From: Actinoplanes solisilvae | Lineage (GTDB): Bacteria; Actinomycetota; Actinomycetes; Mycobacteriales; Micromonosporaceae | Assembly: GCF_003999975.1 (NCBI RefSeq) | Contig: NZ_RJAC01000009.1 | Span: 1 to 64,000 of the forward strand | Length of the DNA: 64,000 nt | Direction of reading: 5' to 3' | Shown: piece after piece, positions 8,087-16,661 of the stretch | Layout of the letters: the number at the start of each line of letters is the position of its first letter | Numbering within the stretch: position 1 is the stretch's first letter | Program-made: the position numbers and the translations under genes | The notes under the pieces: model-generated | The model's input: only the letters and a program-made list of their open reading frames with translations | Databases searched by the model: none | What the model was told of the DNA's origin: nothing

Positions 8087-8880
8087 TCGCACACCGCCCG
8101 CATCGGCGGTGGACTCTCCAGGCTGTTCCGCCTCAAGAGGCCGCCCGGCGTCGGCATTGTCATCACCCTCTGAACCAGCAACCGCCGACGGTTTGACGTC
8201 TGACGTTGCCCTTAGTTCTCGCTGCCGTGTTGGCGGCCACGCTCTCACCTGGCATTGTGGTCGGTGGGCGAGATCTTCGGGTGGGACGAGGCCGCAGGAG
8301 GGACGTCGTTCCCGGCGGTACAGGGTCGGGTCACAGCAGGACGCCGGCTACAGGCCGAAGCCGCCCGGCCGGCCAACCTGGTGGTATTCGATGTGCTCGA
8401 GCACCAGGCCCGCAAACCTGGCGTTGGTCGGTCGCAGCGCCTCCGGGAGCTGCCCTTCTTTGAGGCAGTCGAGCTCGTCAAACGGAGCGACACCAAGCCC
8501 GCGCCTACCTCTGAATCAAAAGACCGAATGCGCATGCGCGCGTCTCACTCTCCGGCGCGCCTGCTGCTCGAGACAGCGATTGGTCAGAGGACGAGTCTGT
8601 CGGGGATTCTCTGGACGAGGTTGGCTCTGTGTTGGGGAGCTGGAGCGTCGTCGGCCTTGGCGAGGGGAGGCGGGAGACCAGGGTCAGCAATTCCCGGCCT
8701 GAATCGTGCCCGCTCTCGGCCATGACTGCCGTGGTAGGAACGGCCGCCAAGTCCCGCGTTTACGGAGTTTGTCGGCGACGTCACACGGGGCTGCTGGGCT
8801 TACGAGTCAAGTGACGGATGTGGCTTGGTCGGGGGCGGCGGCAGGCTGTGATCTCAGGCGGAGGTCTGGGGGGATCGGCT
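8087..8880. other. Gene-poor stretch containing a ligase remnant
   Basis: About 790 bases without an intact gene. Apart from the DNA-ligase-like fragment at 8264-8408, I see only short frames with poor codon bias and no motif. The last 60 bases contain G-rich sequence that includes the ribosome site of the channel gene. Confidence 0.6.
8264..8408 (+). pseudogene. ATP-dependent DNA ligase fragment
   Basis: This short stretch translates to 'VGEIFGWDEAAGGTSFPAVQ' followed by 'GRVTAGRRLQAEAARPANLV' and 'VFDVLEH'. It mirrors the adenylation-domain segment of LigD/LigC-type ligases (a Gly-Glu-Leu/Ile-x-x-Trp turn, then a Phe-x-x-Leu-Gln-Arg-Arg helix, then a Pro-Ala-Asn-x-Val-x-Phe-Asp-x-Leu strand). 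The lysine nucleotidyl motif upstream and all downstream motifs are missing, and the frame degenerates on both sides. It is a decayed remnant, not a gene. Confidence 0.5.
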
Positions 8881-9621
8881 ATGGCTATGGAGACGGCTCG
8901 GCGCGGCGGGGAGCTCGGGCTGCACGGGCATGAGCTGCACAGTGAGAGTGGCCGCGCGGCGGTTGCGGAAGGCACCGGCACGTTCGTGCTGGTTCTGGCG
9001 ATCATTTGTACGGCGGTGGCGGCGGCGCTCAATACGCCGGTGGCCGGTGGGGCCTACAGCTCCGAGACGGTGGCGTTGGCGGGCGGTGCGGCGCTCGCGA
9101 TCGGGGTGGCGGCGCTCGGCCCGATCAGTGGGGCGCATTTCAATCCGGCGGTGACGGTGTCGCTGGCGTTGGCCGGGCGGCTTCCGTGGGGGCGGGTGCC
9201 GGCTTATCTGGTCGCGCAGCTTGCGGGGGCGCTGCTCGCCGCGGTGGTGGCCTGGGGAGCGTACGGGGATCGGGCCCGCGAGATGGCCGACCTGGGCGCG
9301 ACCGCGCCGGCCGCTGGGGTCGGGTCGGTGCGGGTGCTGCTGGTCGAGGCGCTGGTGACGTTCATTCTCGTGCTGGTCGTCGTGCTGGTCGCCAACGACG
9401 CGCGGGTGTCTCGGGGTGGAGCGGCGCTGGCCATCGGGGTCGCGCTGGCGGTGGCGATCCTGGTCAGTGGGCCGGTCACGGGGGCGGGCGTCAACCCCGC
9501 GCGAGCGCTCGGGCCGATGATCGCCGCCGGCCAGTTGACGGACTGGTGGGCGTACATCGTCGGGCCTTTGCTCGGCGGGGCCGTCGCCACGTTCCTCTTC
9601 GAGCGGGTGCTGCGGGCGTAA
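8881..9621 (+). CDS. MIP-family channel (aquaporin/glycerol facilitator)
   Basis: A 246-aa integral membrane protein with six transmembrane helices and the two half-helix motifs 'HFNPAVT' (Asn-Pro-Ala at 88-90) and 'GVNPARA' (205-207). Both NPA boxes are intact, so it should conduct water or small neutral solutes such as glycerol. The N-terminal 24 residues are polar and cytoplasmic. I prefer the ATG at 8881 with GGGGGGA 7 bases upstream; an ATG two codons later or one 21 codons earlier are alternatives. It is convergent with the SDR gene 3 bases downstream. Confidence 0.9.
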   Translation: MAMETARRGGELGLHGHELHSESGRAAVAEGTGTFVLVLAIICTAVAAALNTPVAGGAYSSETVALAGGAALAIGVAALGPISGAHFNPAVTVSLALAGRLPWGRVPAYLVAQLAGALLAAVVAWGAYGDRAREMADLGATAPAAGVGSVRVLLVEALVTFILVLVVVLVANDARVSRGGAALAIGVALAVAILVSGPVTGAGVNPARALGPMIAAGQLTDWWAYIVGPLLGGAVATFLFERVLRA

Positions 9622-9624
9622 GAA

Positions 9625-10410
9625 CTAGGGCAGGATCGCGTCCACGTAGCCGCCGTCGACTCGCAGGGCGCCGCCGGTGGTCGCCGAGGCCAGTGGGGAG
9701 GCCAGGTAGACGACCATGTTGGCGATCTCCTCGGGTTCGATCAGGCGCTGGATCAGCGACTGGGGGCGGTAGCGGCGCATGAATTCGCGCTGGGCCTCGT
9801 CCCACGGCAGTTCGCGGTCGACCAGTTCGTAGACGAAGTCTTCGACGCCGCCCGTGTGGGTGGGGCCGGCGATGACGCTGTTCACAGTCACGCCTGAGCC
9901 GGCCGCCTCCTTGGCGAAGCCGCGCGAGACGCCCAGCAGGGCGGTCTTCGTCATCCCGTAGTGGATCATCTCGGCCGGGATGACTACGGCCGAGTCGCTG
10001 GCGATGTAGAGGATGCGGCCCCAGCCTCGCGAGCGCATGTCGGGCAGCGTCGAGCGGGTCAGCCGTACGGCGGCCAGCACGTTGACCTCGAAGTAGCGCC
10101 GCCAGTCGTCGTCGGTGATGTCGAGGGGCTCCTGGGCGCCGAAGATGCCCAGGTTGTTGACGAGGATGTCGACCGGCCCGATCGTTTCGAGGGCGGCCGC
10201 AGCCCCCTCAGCCGTGGTGACGTCGGCCGGCACCGGCACGAAGTCGCCCGCGTCGCCCAGCGAGGACAACGCCCGGTCGACCGATTCGCGCGACCGGCCG
10301 TTGACCCCGACCCGGGCTCCGGCCGCCGCCAGCCCGGCCGCGATGGCTCGTCCGATGCCCTGCGTCGATCCGGTGACCAGGGCCGTTCTTCCAGCAAGAT
10401 CAAGGCGCAT
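9625..10410 (-). CDS. SDR-family oxidoreductase
   Basis: A 261-aa classical short-chain dehydrogenase. It has the Rossmann cofactor motif 'TGSTQGIG' (13-20), 'NNLG' near 86, catalytic Ser in 'YIASDSA' and 'YGMTK' (Tyr-x-x-x-Lys) near 155-160, then 'DGGYVD' at the end. The Arg of 'NGRSRES' after strand 2 suggests NADP(H). Substrate unknown. It is followed 51 bases upstream by an MDR oxidoreductase gene on the same strand, so the two may be co-transcribed. Confidence 0.88.
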   Translation of the reverse strand: MRLDLAGRTALVTGSTQGIGRAIAAGLAAAGARVGVNGRSRESVDRALSSLGDAGDFVPVPADVTTAEGAAAALETIGPVDILVNNLGIFGAQEPLDITDDDWRRYFEVNVLAAVRLTRSTLPDMRSRGWGRILYIASDSAVVIPAEMIHYGMTKTALLGVSRGFAKEAAGSGVTVNSVIAGPTHTGGVEDFVYELVDRELPWDEAQREFMRRYRPQSLIQRLIEPEEIANMVVYLASPLASATTGGALRVDGGYVDAILP

Positions 10411-10461
10411 GCGTACGACCGTTCCCCGCGAGCGCGGCGGTCACACCAGCGGGGGCGACAG

Positions 10462-11385
10462 TCACGCCAGCCCTTCGAGCACGATCTTGCCCTGCACGTG
10501 CCCTTCGGAGATCAGCCGGTGCGCTTCGGGCGCCTCGACCATCGGCATCTCCCGGGACACGTGTACGCGCAGCTTGCCGATCAGGGCGAGCCCGCCGAGC
10601 GACTCGAGCTCGACGCCGTCCGGGCGCACGAACACGTAGCGTCCGCCCTGCTCCTTGACGGCCGGGTCGACGACCGACACGTACCGGAGAGGGTTCCTGA
10701 CCAGCGAAAACGCGCCCCCGCCGTGGAAGTCGGCCGCCGCGTCGACCCGCCCGTCCCCGCCGATCAGGTCGGCCAGGCGTTTCGGCAGGTCCTCGCCGTA
10801 TTCGATCGGCTCGGCGCCCAGTCCGCGCAGGAACTCGTGATTGGCCGGCGAGGCGGTGCCGATCACTCGGCTCGCGCCGAACGCGCGGGCGAGCTGCACT
10901 GCGAGGTGCCCCACTCCCCCGGCCGCGGCGTGGATCAGCACGACGTCTCCGGCGCCGACGTGGGCGGCCGAGAGCGCCTGCAACGCGGTCAGCCCGGCGA
11001 GCGGCAGACCACCGGCCTCGGCGAACGACATCACGGCCGGTTTGTGGGCGACCGCGCGCTCGGTCACCGAGACCAGTTCCGCGTACGTCCCGTGCTGCAC
11101 ACTGTCTTTCCGGGCGTACGCCATCACCGGGTCACCGGGCGCGAAGCGCGTCACCGCCGGCCCGACCTGGTCGACCTCGCCCGCTACGTCCCAGCCGGGG
11201 ATCAGCGGCAGGTGATGCGGGTAAGCGCCCTGCAGGTGACCGGCGCGGATGAGGTGGTCGACCGGGTTGACCCCGGCGGCGCGCACGCGGATGCGTACGG
11301 TGTCCGGTCCGACGGGCGGATCGGGCAGCTCGCGCAGGGTCATGACCTCGGTGTCGCCGTACTCGTCAATCGCTATTGCCCTCAT
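10462..11385 (-). CDS. NADP-dependent MDR oxidoreductase (quinone oxidoreductase type)
   Basis: A 307-aa medium-chain dehydrogenase/reductase of the zinc-free quinone-oxidoreductase class. It has an N-terminal GroES-like domain ('VRAAGVNPVDHLIRAG', 'GWDVAGEVDQVG'), then a Rossmann domain with 'HAAAGGVGHLAVQLARAFGA'. The zinc-binding cysteines of alcohol dehydrogenases are absent. It probably reduces quinones or enones with NADPH. The gene is probably first in an operon with the SDR. A 12-bp palindrome overlaps its start codon. Confidence 0.88.
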   Translation of the reverse strand: MRAIAIDEYGDTEVMTLRELPDPPVGPDTVRIRVRAAGVNPVDHLIRAGHLQGAYPHHLPLIPGWDVAGEVDQVGPAVTRFAPGDPVMAYARKDSVQHGTYAELVSVTERAVAHKPAVMSFAEAGGLPLAGLTALQALSAAHVGAGDVVLIHAAAGGVGHLAVQLARAFGASRVIGTASPANHEFLRGLGAEPIEYGEDLPKRLADLIGGDGRVDAAADFHGGGAFSLVRNPLRYVSVVDPAVKEQGGRYVFVRPDGVELESLGGLALIGKLRVHVSREMPMVEAPEAHRLISEGHVQGKIVLEGLA

Positions 11386-11395
11386 GTACGTACAT
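11384..11395. promoter_or_regulatory. Palindrome over the start of the MDR gene
   Basis: ATGTACGTACAT is a perfect 12-bp palindrome covering the start codon and leader of the MDR gene. It may be an operator, but 'gtacgtac' words are common in this genome, so support is weak. Confidence 0.25.
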
Positions 11396-11420
11396 ATTGC
11401 CCGCGTACGGACACAAAAAC

Positions 11421-11444
11421 GCCCGGCATCGTGTGATGCCGGGC
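11421..11444 (-). terminator. rpmE2 terminator
   Basis: A 10-bp stem GCCCGGCATC / GATGCCGGGC with loop gtgt, followed on the minus strand by GTTTTTG, begins 13 bases after the L31 stop codon. On the plus strand it also ends with CTTTT. Confidence 0.85.
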
Positions 11445-11457
11445 GCTTTTCAGGCCG

Positions 11458-11709
11458 TTACTTCGCGAACTTCGCGTACTTGGCGTTGAACTTCTCGATG
11501 CGGCCCGCGGTGTCGAGCACCCGGCTGCGACCGGTCCAGAACGGGTGGCTCGCCGCCGAGATCTGAACGTCGATCACCGGGTAGGTCTTGCCGTCGCTCC
11601 ACTCGACCGTCTTCTCGCTGGTCTCGGTCGACCGGGTGAGGAACGCGTAGTCGGCGTTGCGGTCACGGTAGACGACGGTGTTGTAGGCGGGGTGGATGCC
11701 GTTCTTCAT
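11458..11709 (-). CDS. rpmE2: Type B 50S ribosomal protein L31
   Basis: An 83-aa protein starting 'MKNGIHPAYNTVVYRD' and containing 'ISAASHPFWTG', which identifies L31. It lacks the Cys-x-x-Cys zinc ribbon, so it is the zinc-independent type B paralog, which in many actinobacteria replaces the zinc form under zinc limitation through Zur. I see no clear Zur palindrome upstream, so regulation here is open. A GGGAGG site precedes the ATG and a good terminator follows. Single-gene unit. Confidence 0.95.
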   Translation of the reverse strand: MKNGIHPAYNTVVYRDRNADYAFLTRSTETSEKTVEWSDGKTYPVIDVQISAASHPFWTGRSRVLDTAGRIEKFNAKYAKFAK

Positions 11710-11928
11710 GTCTCTGTCCTCCCGAGGAAGTCGCCTGTCATAACCGAGCGGCCCCCCTCGATATTTCCCCTGGCAGAGGCGTGTTCCAGGCCACAACGGG
11801 CGGGCCTTCGGGAGGACTTCCGGCCGGGGCGGCCCCCGGGATTCCCGGCCCTTCGGGCGTTCCCGTGGGCGGGGTGTGAGTCGTAGGCTGCTCTGCGTCA
11901 CGGTGTTGATCACAGGGCGGGATGATCG

Positions 11929-12702
11929 ATGAGCATTCTGTACGAGCTCGTGCGCGCTGTCCGGACCGGCTCGGTCGAGGTCGTCGACCTCACGGCGCCG
12001 CTGACCAGCTCGACGCCGATCCTGCAACTGCCGGCGCCGTTCGGCAACACCATGGGCTTCGGGCTCGAGGAGATCAGCCACTACGACGAGCGCGGGCCCG
12101 CCTGGTACTGGAACAACATCCACACCGGCGAGCACACGGGCACCCACCTCGACGCCCCGGTGCACTGGGTGACGGCCCGCGACGGCGAGGACGTCTCGCG
12201 CATCGCGCCGATGAAGCTGGTCGCGCCGGCCGCCGTTATCGACGTGTCCCCCCGGGTCGCCGACGACCCCGACTTCCTGCTCGAGGTCTCCGACATCCGC
12301 GACTGGGAGGCCGAGCACGGTGCGCTCATCGCGGGCAGCTGGCTCTTCATCCGTACGGGGTGGGACGCGCGCTCGGGCAGCCAGAAGGACTTCCTGAACG
12401 TCGACGACGCGGGCCCGCACACGCCCGGCATCGCGCCGCACTGCGCGAAGTGGCTGGCCGAGGAGGCACCGGTGATCGGCGTCGGGGTCGAGACGGTCGG
12501 CACCGACGCGGGCCAGGCGGGCGGCTTCGACCCGCCGTTCCCGTGCCACTCGTTCCTGCTCGGCGCGGGCAAGTACGGCCTCACCCAGTTGCAGAACCTC
12601 GACAGCCTGCCCCCGGTCGGCGCGGTCGTGATCGTCGCGCCGCTGCCGATCGTCGGCGGTTCCGGCAGCCCCGCGCGCGTGCTGGCCCTGGTCGAACGAT
12701 GA
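11929..12702 (+). CDS. Cyclase-family metal hydrolase (kynurenine formamidase/isatin hydrolase-like)
   Basis: A 257-aa protein with the family metal motif 'HTGTHLDAPVHW' near residues 65-76 and the later 'FPCHSFLLG' segment. Members hydrolyse cyclic or N-acyl amides (N-formylkynurenine, isatin) using a divalent metal bound by the His/Asp cluster. The GGGCGGGA site supports the ATG at 11929. Its stop overlaps the ATG of the ThDP-enzyme gene (ATGA), so the pair is translationally coupled and probably acts in one pathway. The actual substrate cannot be told. Confidence 0.85.
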   Translation: MSILYELVRAVRTGSVEVVDLTAPLTSSTPILQLPAPFGNTMGFGLEEISHYDERGPAWYWNNIHTGEHTGTHLDAPVHWVTARDGEDVSRIAPMKLVAPAAVIDVSPRVADDPDFLLEVSDIRDWEAEHGALIAGSWLFIRTGWDARSGSQKDFLNVDDAGPHTPGIAPHCAKWLAEEAPVIGVGVETVGTDAGQAGGFDPPFPCHSFLLGAGKYGLTQLQNLDSLPPVGAVVIVAPLPIVGGSGSPARVLALVER

Positions 12703-14327
12703 CGACCGTCGCCGAGGCGGTCGGCGCGACGCTCACCTCGCTGGGCGTCGACCTGGTCTTCGGCGTGGTCGGCAGCGGCAACTTCCACGTGACCAACGCA
12801 CTGGTCGCGGGCGGCGCGCGGTTCGTGGCGACCCGGCACGAGATGGGCGCGGCCACCGCGGCGGACGCCTATGCGCGCGTGTCGGGCAAGGTCGGCGTGA
12901 TCACGGTGCACCAGGGGTGCGGTCTGACGAACGCGATGACCGGTATCACCGAGGCGGCCAAGAGCCGTACGCCCCTGATCGTGCTGGCCGCCGAGGCGAC
13001 GTCGCCCCGGTCGAACTTCGCGGTCGACCAGGAGGCGATCGCGCGGGCGGTGGGCGCCTCGTCCGTACGTGTCCACAGTGCCGGCACGGCCGTCGACGAC
13101 GTGATACGCGCGTGGCGCCTCGCCGTGAACGAGCGGCGGACCGTCGTCCTCAATCTGCCGTTGGACGTGCAGGCAGCGGCCGCTGAGCCGGTACCGGTTC
13201 CCGACCCGGTGGACGTCACCCGGCCGCTCGCGTCGGAGGAGGCGGTGACGGCCATGGCGTCGTTGCTGGCCGACGCGGAACGGCCCGTGTTCATCGCCGG
13301 GCGGGGTGCCCTGGACGCGCGCGGCGAGCTGGAGTCGCTGGCGACCGCGTGCGGGGCGCTGCTGGCCACGACGGCGGTGGCGCGAGGGTTGTTCGCGGGC
13401 AACCCGTGGAACCTCGACGTGTCGGGCGGCTTCGCGACCCCGGCCGCGACCGACCTGATCGCCGGGGCCGACGCGGTAGTGGCGTGGGGCGCGTCGCTGA
13501 CCATGTGGACGACCAAGCACGGCGCCCTGTTCAACACGGGCACCACGGTCGTACAGGTCGATCTCGACGTGGCCGCGCTCGGCGCCCACCACCGGGTCGA
13601 CCTGGGCGTCGTCGGGGATGTGGCGAGCAGCGCGCGGGCGGTGCTGGAATCGTTGCCGGGCGAGAAAACCGGGTATCGGACCGCCGACGTACAGGAAAGG
13701 CTGGTCTTTCAGGGGCGGTGGCGCGACGTGTCGTACGACGATGACGGCGACGCCGAGCACATCGACCCGCGCACGTTCAGCATCGCGCTGGACGACCTGA
13801 TCCCCCGTGAACGCGTGATCGCCGTCGACTCGGGCAACTTCATGGGCTACCCGTCGATGTTCCTGTCGGTGCCCGACCAGCGCGGTTTCTGCTTCACGCA
13901 GTCCTTCCAGTCGATCGGGCTGGGCCTGGCCACCGCGCTCGGAGCCGCGCTGGCCTCGCCGGGCCGGGTCCCGGTGGCCGCTTGCGGTGACGGCGGGTTC
14001 CTGATGGGCATCGCCGAGCTTGACACCGTACGCCGTCTCGGGCTGGGCATGTTGATCGTGGTCTACAACGACGAGGCGTACGGGGCTGAGGTTCATCACT
14101 TCGGGCCCGAGGGCTTTGCGCTGTCCACGGTGACGTTCCCGCCGACCGATATCGCCGCGATCGCCCGAGGGTACGGTTGTGAGTCCGCGATCGTCCGTCG
14201 TCCGCAGGACCTGGAGCCGGTCGCCGCGTGGCTGGCCGGTCCGCGTGACGTCCCGATGGTCGTCGACGCGAAGGTCGCCGCCGGCCGGCCCTCGTGGTGG
14301 CTGGAGGAGGCGTTCCGCGGGCACTGA
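12699..14327 (+). CDS. Thiamine-diphosphate-dependent enzyme (acetolactate-synthase-like fold)
   Basis: A 542-aa three-domain ThDP enzyme. The N-terminal PYR domain has the activating Glu in 'TRHEMGAATAADAYAR' (Glu48), the central domain contains 'VFIAGRGALDARGE', and the C-terminal PP domain has the cofactor motif 'GDGGFLMGIAELDTVRR' through 'VYNDEAYGAE' (Gly-Asp-Gly ... Asn-Asp). Relatives include acetolactate synthase, benzoylformate decarboxylase and sulfoacetaldehyde acetyltransferase; I cannot choose between them. It starts in ATGA overlap with the cyclase-family hydrolase, which suggests sequential hydrolysis and 2-oxo-acid chemistry. Confidence 0.85.
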   Translation: MTTVAEAVGATLTSLGVDLVFGVVGSGNFHVTNALVAGGARFVATRHEMGAATAADAYARVSGKVGVITVHQGCGLTNAMTGITEAAKSRTPLIVLAAEATSPRSNFAVDQEAIARAVGASSVRVHSAGTAVDDVIRAWRLAVNERRTVVLNLPLDVQAAAAEPVPVPDPVDVTRPLASEEAVTAMASLLADAERPVFIAGRGALDARGELESLATACGALLATTAVARGLFAGNPWNLDVSGGFATPAATDLIAGADAVVAWGASLTMWTTKHGALFNTGTTVVQVDLDVAALGAHHRVDLGVVGDVASSARAVLESLPGEKTGYRTADVQERLVFQGRWRDVSYDDDGDAEHIDPRTFSIALDDLIPRERVIAVDSGNFMGYPSMFLSVPDQRGFCFTQSFQSIGLGLATALGAALASPGRVPVAACGDGGFLMGIAELDTVRRLGLGMLIVVYNDEAYGAEVHHFGPEGFALSTVTFPPTDIAAIARGYGCESAIVRRPQDLEPVAAWLAGPRDVPMVVDAKVAAGRPSWWLEEAFRGH

Positions 14328-14348
14328 CAAGCCGCTGGGGAGTGGGTC

Positions 14349-15222
14349 GTGAGCATCGAGGCCGAGCTGCGCGCGGAGTTCGACCGCTGGGAGCGCAGGG
14401 AGGAGAAGGTCCTCCGGGTCCTGCCGTACGTGCTGCTCGCGGTGTGCACGGTCGTCGCGCTGGTGGTTCCGTTCTCACATCTCGCGGTGACGCTCGGGCT
14501 CTCGGCCGCGGCCGTGGTGTGGCTGTTCTGGTTCCGGCGGTGGCCCGTTCTCTATTACGCGGGGTTCATCGCGCTCGCCGCGGGGCTCGTGGTTGTCGCG
14601 CCCTGGTACGGCCTGTTCGCGGCAGCGGATGGCGCGCGAGATCCACGACACCCTCGCGCAAGGGCTGGCCGGCATCCTCACCCAGCTTCAGGCGGCGCAG
14701 CAGTCCCCTCCGCAGCGGGACCGGCATGTCTCAAACGCGGTCTCTCTGGCCCGGGAGAGTCTGGTCGAGGCCCGGCGTACGGTCGACGCGGTCGAACCCT
14801 CACTGCTCGCCGAGGCTCGGCTTCCCGAGGCGATCGGTGAGGTGGCCCGGCGGTGGTCTTCCGTGTACGGGGTCACGGCCGTGCTGACGACGACCGGTGA
14901 TGCCCGGCCGATGCACGCCGAGGTCGAGGTGACCCTGCTGCGGGTGGCGCAGGAGGCGCTGGCCAACGTGGCCAAGCACGCCTCGGCGGGGCGGGTCGGG
15001 CTGACCCTGTCGTACATGGAGGATCTGGTGACCCTGGACGTGCGGGACGACGGGGTGGGGTTCGACCCTTCCCGCCGCCGGACCGCCGGGTTCGGCAGCG
15101 GCGGTTTCGGGCTGGTCGGCATGCGGCAGCGGGTGCAGCGCGTCGCGGGGCGGCTCGCCATCGAGTCGGAGCCGGGGGCGGGCACGGCGATCTCCGTAGC
15201 CGTCCCCGCCTCTTTCAGCTGA
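14349..15222 (+). pseudogene. DesK/NarX-type sensor histidine kinase with internal deletion and frameshift
   Basis: The first part (GTG at 14349 to about 14620) encodes a kinase N terminus with 'EFDRWERREEKVLRVLPYVL', two to three membrane helices and 'VVVAPWYGLFA'. It then runs, in the wrong frame, into sequence that in frame +1 (from about 14626) reads 'RQRMAREIHDTLAQGLAGIL' with the phospho-accepting His, the dimerisation helices, 'VAQEALANVAKHA' (N box), 'DVRDDGVGFD' (G1 box) and 'GFGLVGMRQRV' (G2 box). The membrane helices and coiled linker normally between these parts (roughly 100-130 residues) are missing. The junction lies near 'gcggcagcgg' at about 14620. No response regulator gene follows. 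The kinase is broken unless the second half is translated alone. Confidence 0.75.
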
Positions 15223-15895
15223 GGCATTCGCGCAGCGGTCGCACGGCGGCGGGGACAGGTGCCTCGTTCGTGTCGACGTAGCGCGCGGTGAAGCTGCCGC
15301 TGTAGCCGAAGATCGGGCCGAAGCGGCGGTTCACGACGCGTACGTCGATGCGGAAGCGCTGCGCCGCCTCGTCGTACCACTCGTGCAGGGTCGCCCCGCC
15401 GCTGAGGACGGCCGGAATGCGGCAACGCAGGCGGCCCTCGGTGAAGCGCTGCTCGCCGCTGCGGATGTGCAGGCCGCCGGTCTCGTCGACGCTGACCTCG
15501 AGGTCGACGGCCAGGTGCTGATGGGTGCCGAGGAAGTCGACGATCGCGCGGCGGGCCGGGCTGTAGATCATGGTGGCGTCGAAACGGCGGCGACGGGCGC
15601 GGGCCACCTCGAAGGTGCGGACGAAGGTCACGGTGTCGCGGCCGAAGCGGTCCCGGTAGCCGTAGTTCTCGATGGTGAAGGGGATGTCGGTGCCGCGCTC
15701 GGGGAACAGGATGTGGCGGCTGGCCCCGAGCCGCAGGAACGGCTCGAGGTGGCGGCCGCCATGCCAGACGCGGTCCATGACGCCGGTGCCTACGCAGGCG
15801 GTCGCATTGTCGGCGGAGACGCTGAAACGCCGCCGCATCTCGGGGTGCAGCCGGTCGAAGTCGTCGCCGAGCGCCTGCTGGAAGATCGCGTTCAT
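15215..15895 (-). CDS. DUF4166 domain protein
   Basis: A 226-aa protein with the DUF4166 pattern: 'LHPEMRRRFSV' near residue 17, 'GVMDRVWHGG', 'ENYGYRDRFGRDTVTFVRTF' and a C-terminal 'FGPIFGYSGSFTARYVD'. Such domains look like lipid- or hydrophobic-ligand-binding beta barrels, often near SRPBCC proteins. Its ATG overlaps the stop of the SRPBCC gene upstream (4 bases), so the two form an operon. Convergent with the broken kinase, overlapping it by 8 bases. Confidence 0.75.
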   Translation of the reverse strand: MNAIFQQALGDDFDRLHPEMRRRFSVSADNATACVGTGVMDRVWHGGRHLEPFLRLGASRHILFPERGTDIPFTIENYGYRDRFGRDTVTFVRTFEVARARRRRFDATMIYSPARRAIVDFLGTHQHLAVDLEVSVDETGGLHIRSGEQRFTEGRLRCRIPAVLSGGATLHEWYDEAAQRFRIDVRVVNRRFGPIFGYSGSFTARYVDTNEAPVPAAVRPLRECLS

Positions 15896-16569
15896 GCCGT
15901 ACCTGTCTTTCTGGGATTGCGCGGCGAGAAGCCACGGCTGGTGGTTTGCGCCGGCGGGCGGCGGTGGCAGCGGCGGGCGGCCGGGGTCCAGGGCAATGGG
16001 GGTAAGGCGAGCGCGACGATCAGCGGCAGCGGGCCGAAGCGCCAGGTCGCGGCGATGAGGCCGGCGCGGACCGCGGTTTCGGCCAGCCAGCACCAGCGGC
16101 TTGTCGCGGGGCTCACCCCGTTTTCCAGCCACAGCCGCAGACGGTCGAAGGACCAGGCAGTCGCCCAGCCGAAGAGCGGGCGGAAGACACGGTCGGCGAG
16201 CCGGCCGGCGCGGCCCCAGCGCGGCCGGTAGTCGTACGCGGTCAGGAAGCGCACGCCGTCGGCGACCGGGATGTAACGCCAGTAGCCGCCGCCGTGGGCG
16301 ATGAGGGACCGCCGATCGGCGGAGCCGAACCGCAGCACCGAGAGGGCACTTCCGTCGGGGCGGTCGCGGTCGCGGTCGCCGGTCGTGTGGCCGTAGCCGT
16401 CGATGTGCACGCCCGGTAGCAGCGTCGTCCGATAGCGGAAGCGCTTCGCCGTTTCGTGGTCGATGCGGGTGAAGCGCAGGTCCCAGCGGGCGTGGCGTTG
16501 CGGATTCTTGGTGTGGAGCCACACTTCGCCCAGCTCCGCCCGGATCAGCGTCTCGACGTAGATGCGCAC
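15892..16569 (-). CDS. SRPBCC-like protein with C-terminal membrane segment
   Basis: The N-terminal ~150 residues have the START/SRPBCC pattern ('IYVETLIRAELGEVWLHTKN', 'HARWDLRFTRIDH', 'GHTTGDRDRDRPDGSALSVL', 'GGGYWRYIPVADGVRFLTAYDY'). A second part ('RLADRVFRPLFGWATAWSFDRL' and a hydrophobic stretch 'GPLPLIVALALPPLPW') may anchor it to the membrane. I prefer the GTG at 16569 (GAGGGGAG just upstream); a GTG six codons earlier is possible. It is the first gene of a two-gene operon transcribed away from a TetR gene, with two palindromic operators between, so it is probably repressed by that TetR. Confidence 0.65.
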   Translation of the reverse strand: MRIYVETLIRAELGEVWLHTKNPQRHARWDLRFTRIDHETAKRFRYRTTLLPGVHIDGYGHTTGDRDRDRPDGSALSVLRFGSADRRSLIAHGGGYWRYIPVADGVRFLTAYDYRPRWGRAGRLADRVFRPLFGWATAWSFDRLRLWLENGVSPATSRWCWLAETAVRAGLIAATWRFGPLPLIVALALPPLPWTPAARRCHRRPPAQTTSRGFSPRNPRKTGTA

Positions 16570-16592
16570 GGTGCTCCCCTCGTCCACCAGTT

Positions 16593-16642
16593 TGAGCGAT
16601 CGCTCAGGACGGCACGGTACGCGGGTTTGAGCGATCGCTCAA
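16593..16642. promoter_or_regulatory. Twin TetR-type operators in divergent promoter region
   Basis: TGAGCGATCGCTCA (16593-16606) and TTGAGCGATCGCTCAA (16627-16642) are perfect palindromes with a shared core, centres 35 bp apart, between the divergent SRPBCC and TetR genes. They are the likely binding sites of the TetR protein and would control both directions. Confidence 0.75.
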
Positions 16643-16661
16643 GACTGCGTACGGTGGTGAT

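Noticed and set aside
11458..11800. Zur box upstream of rpmE2
   Set aside because: No AT-rich TGAAAATGATTTTCA-like palindrome is seen in the leader.
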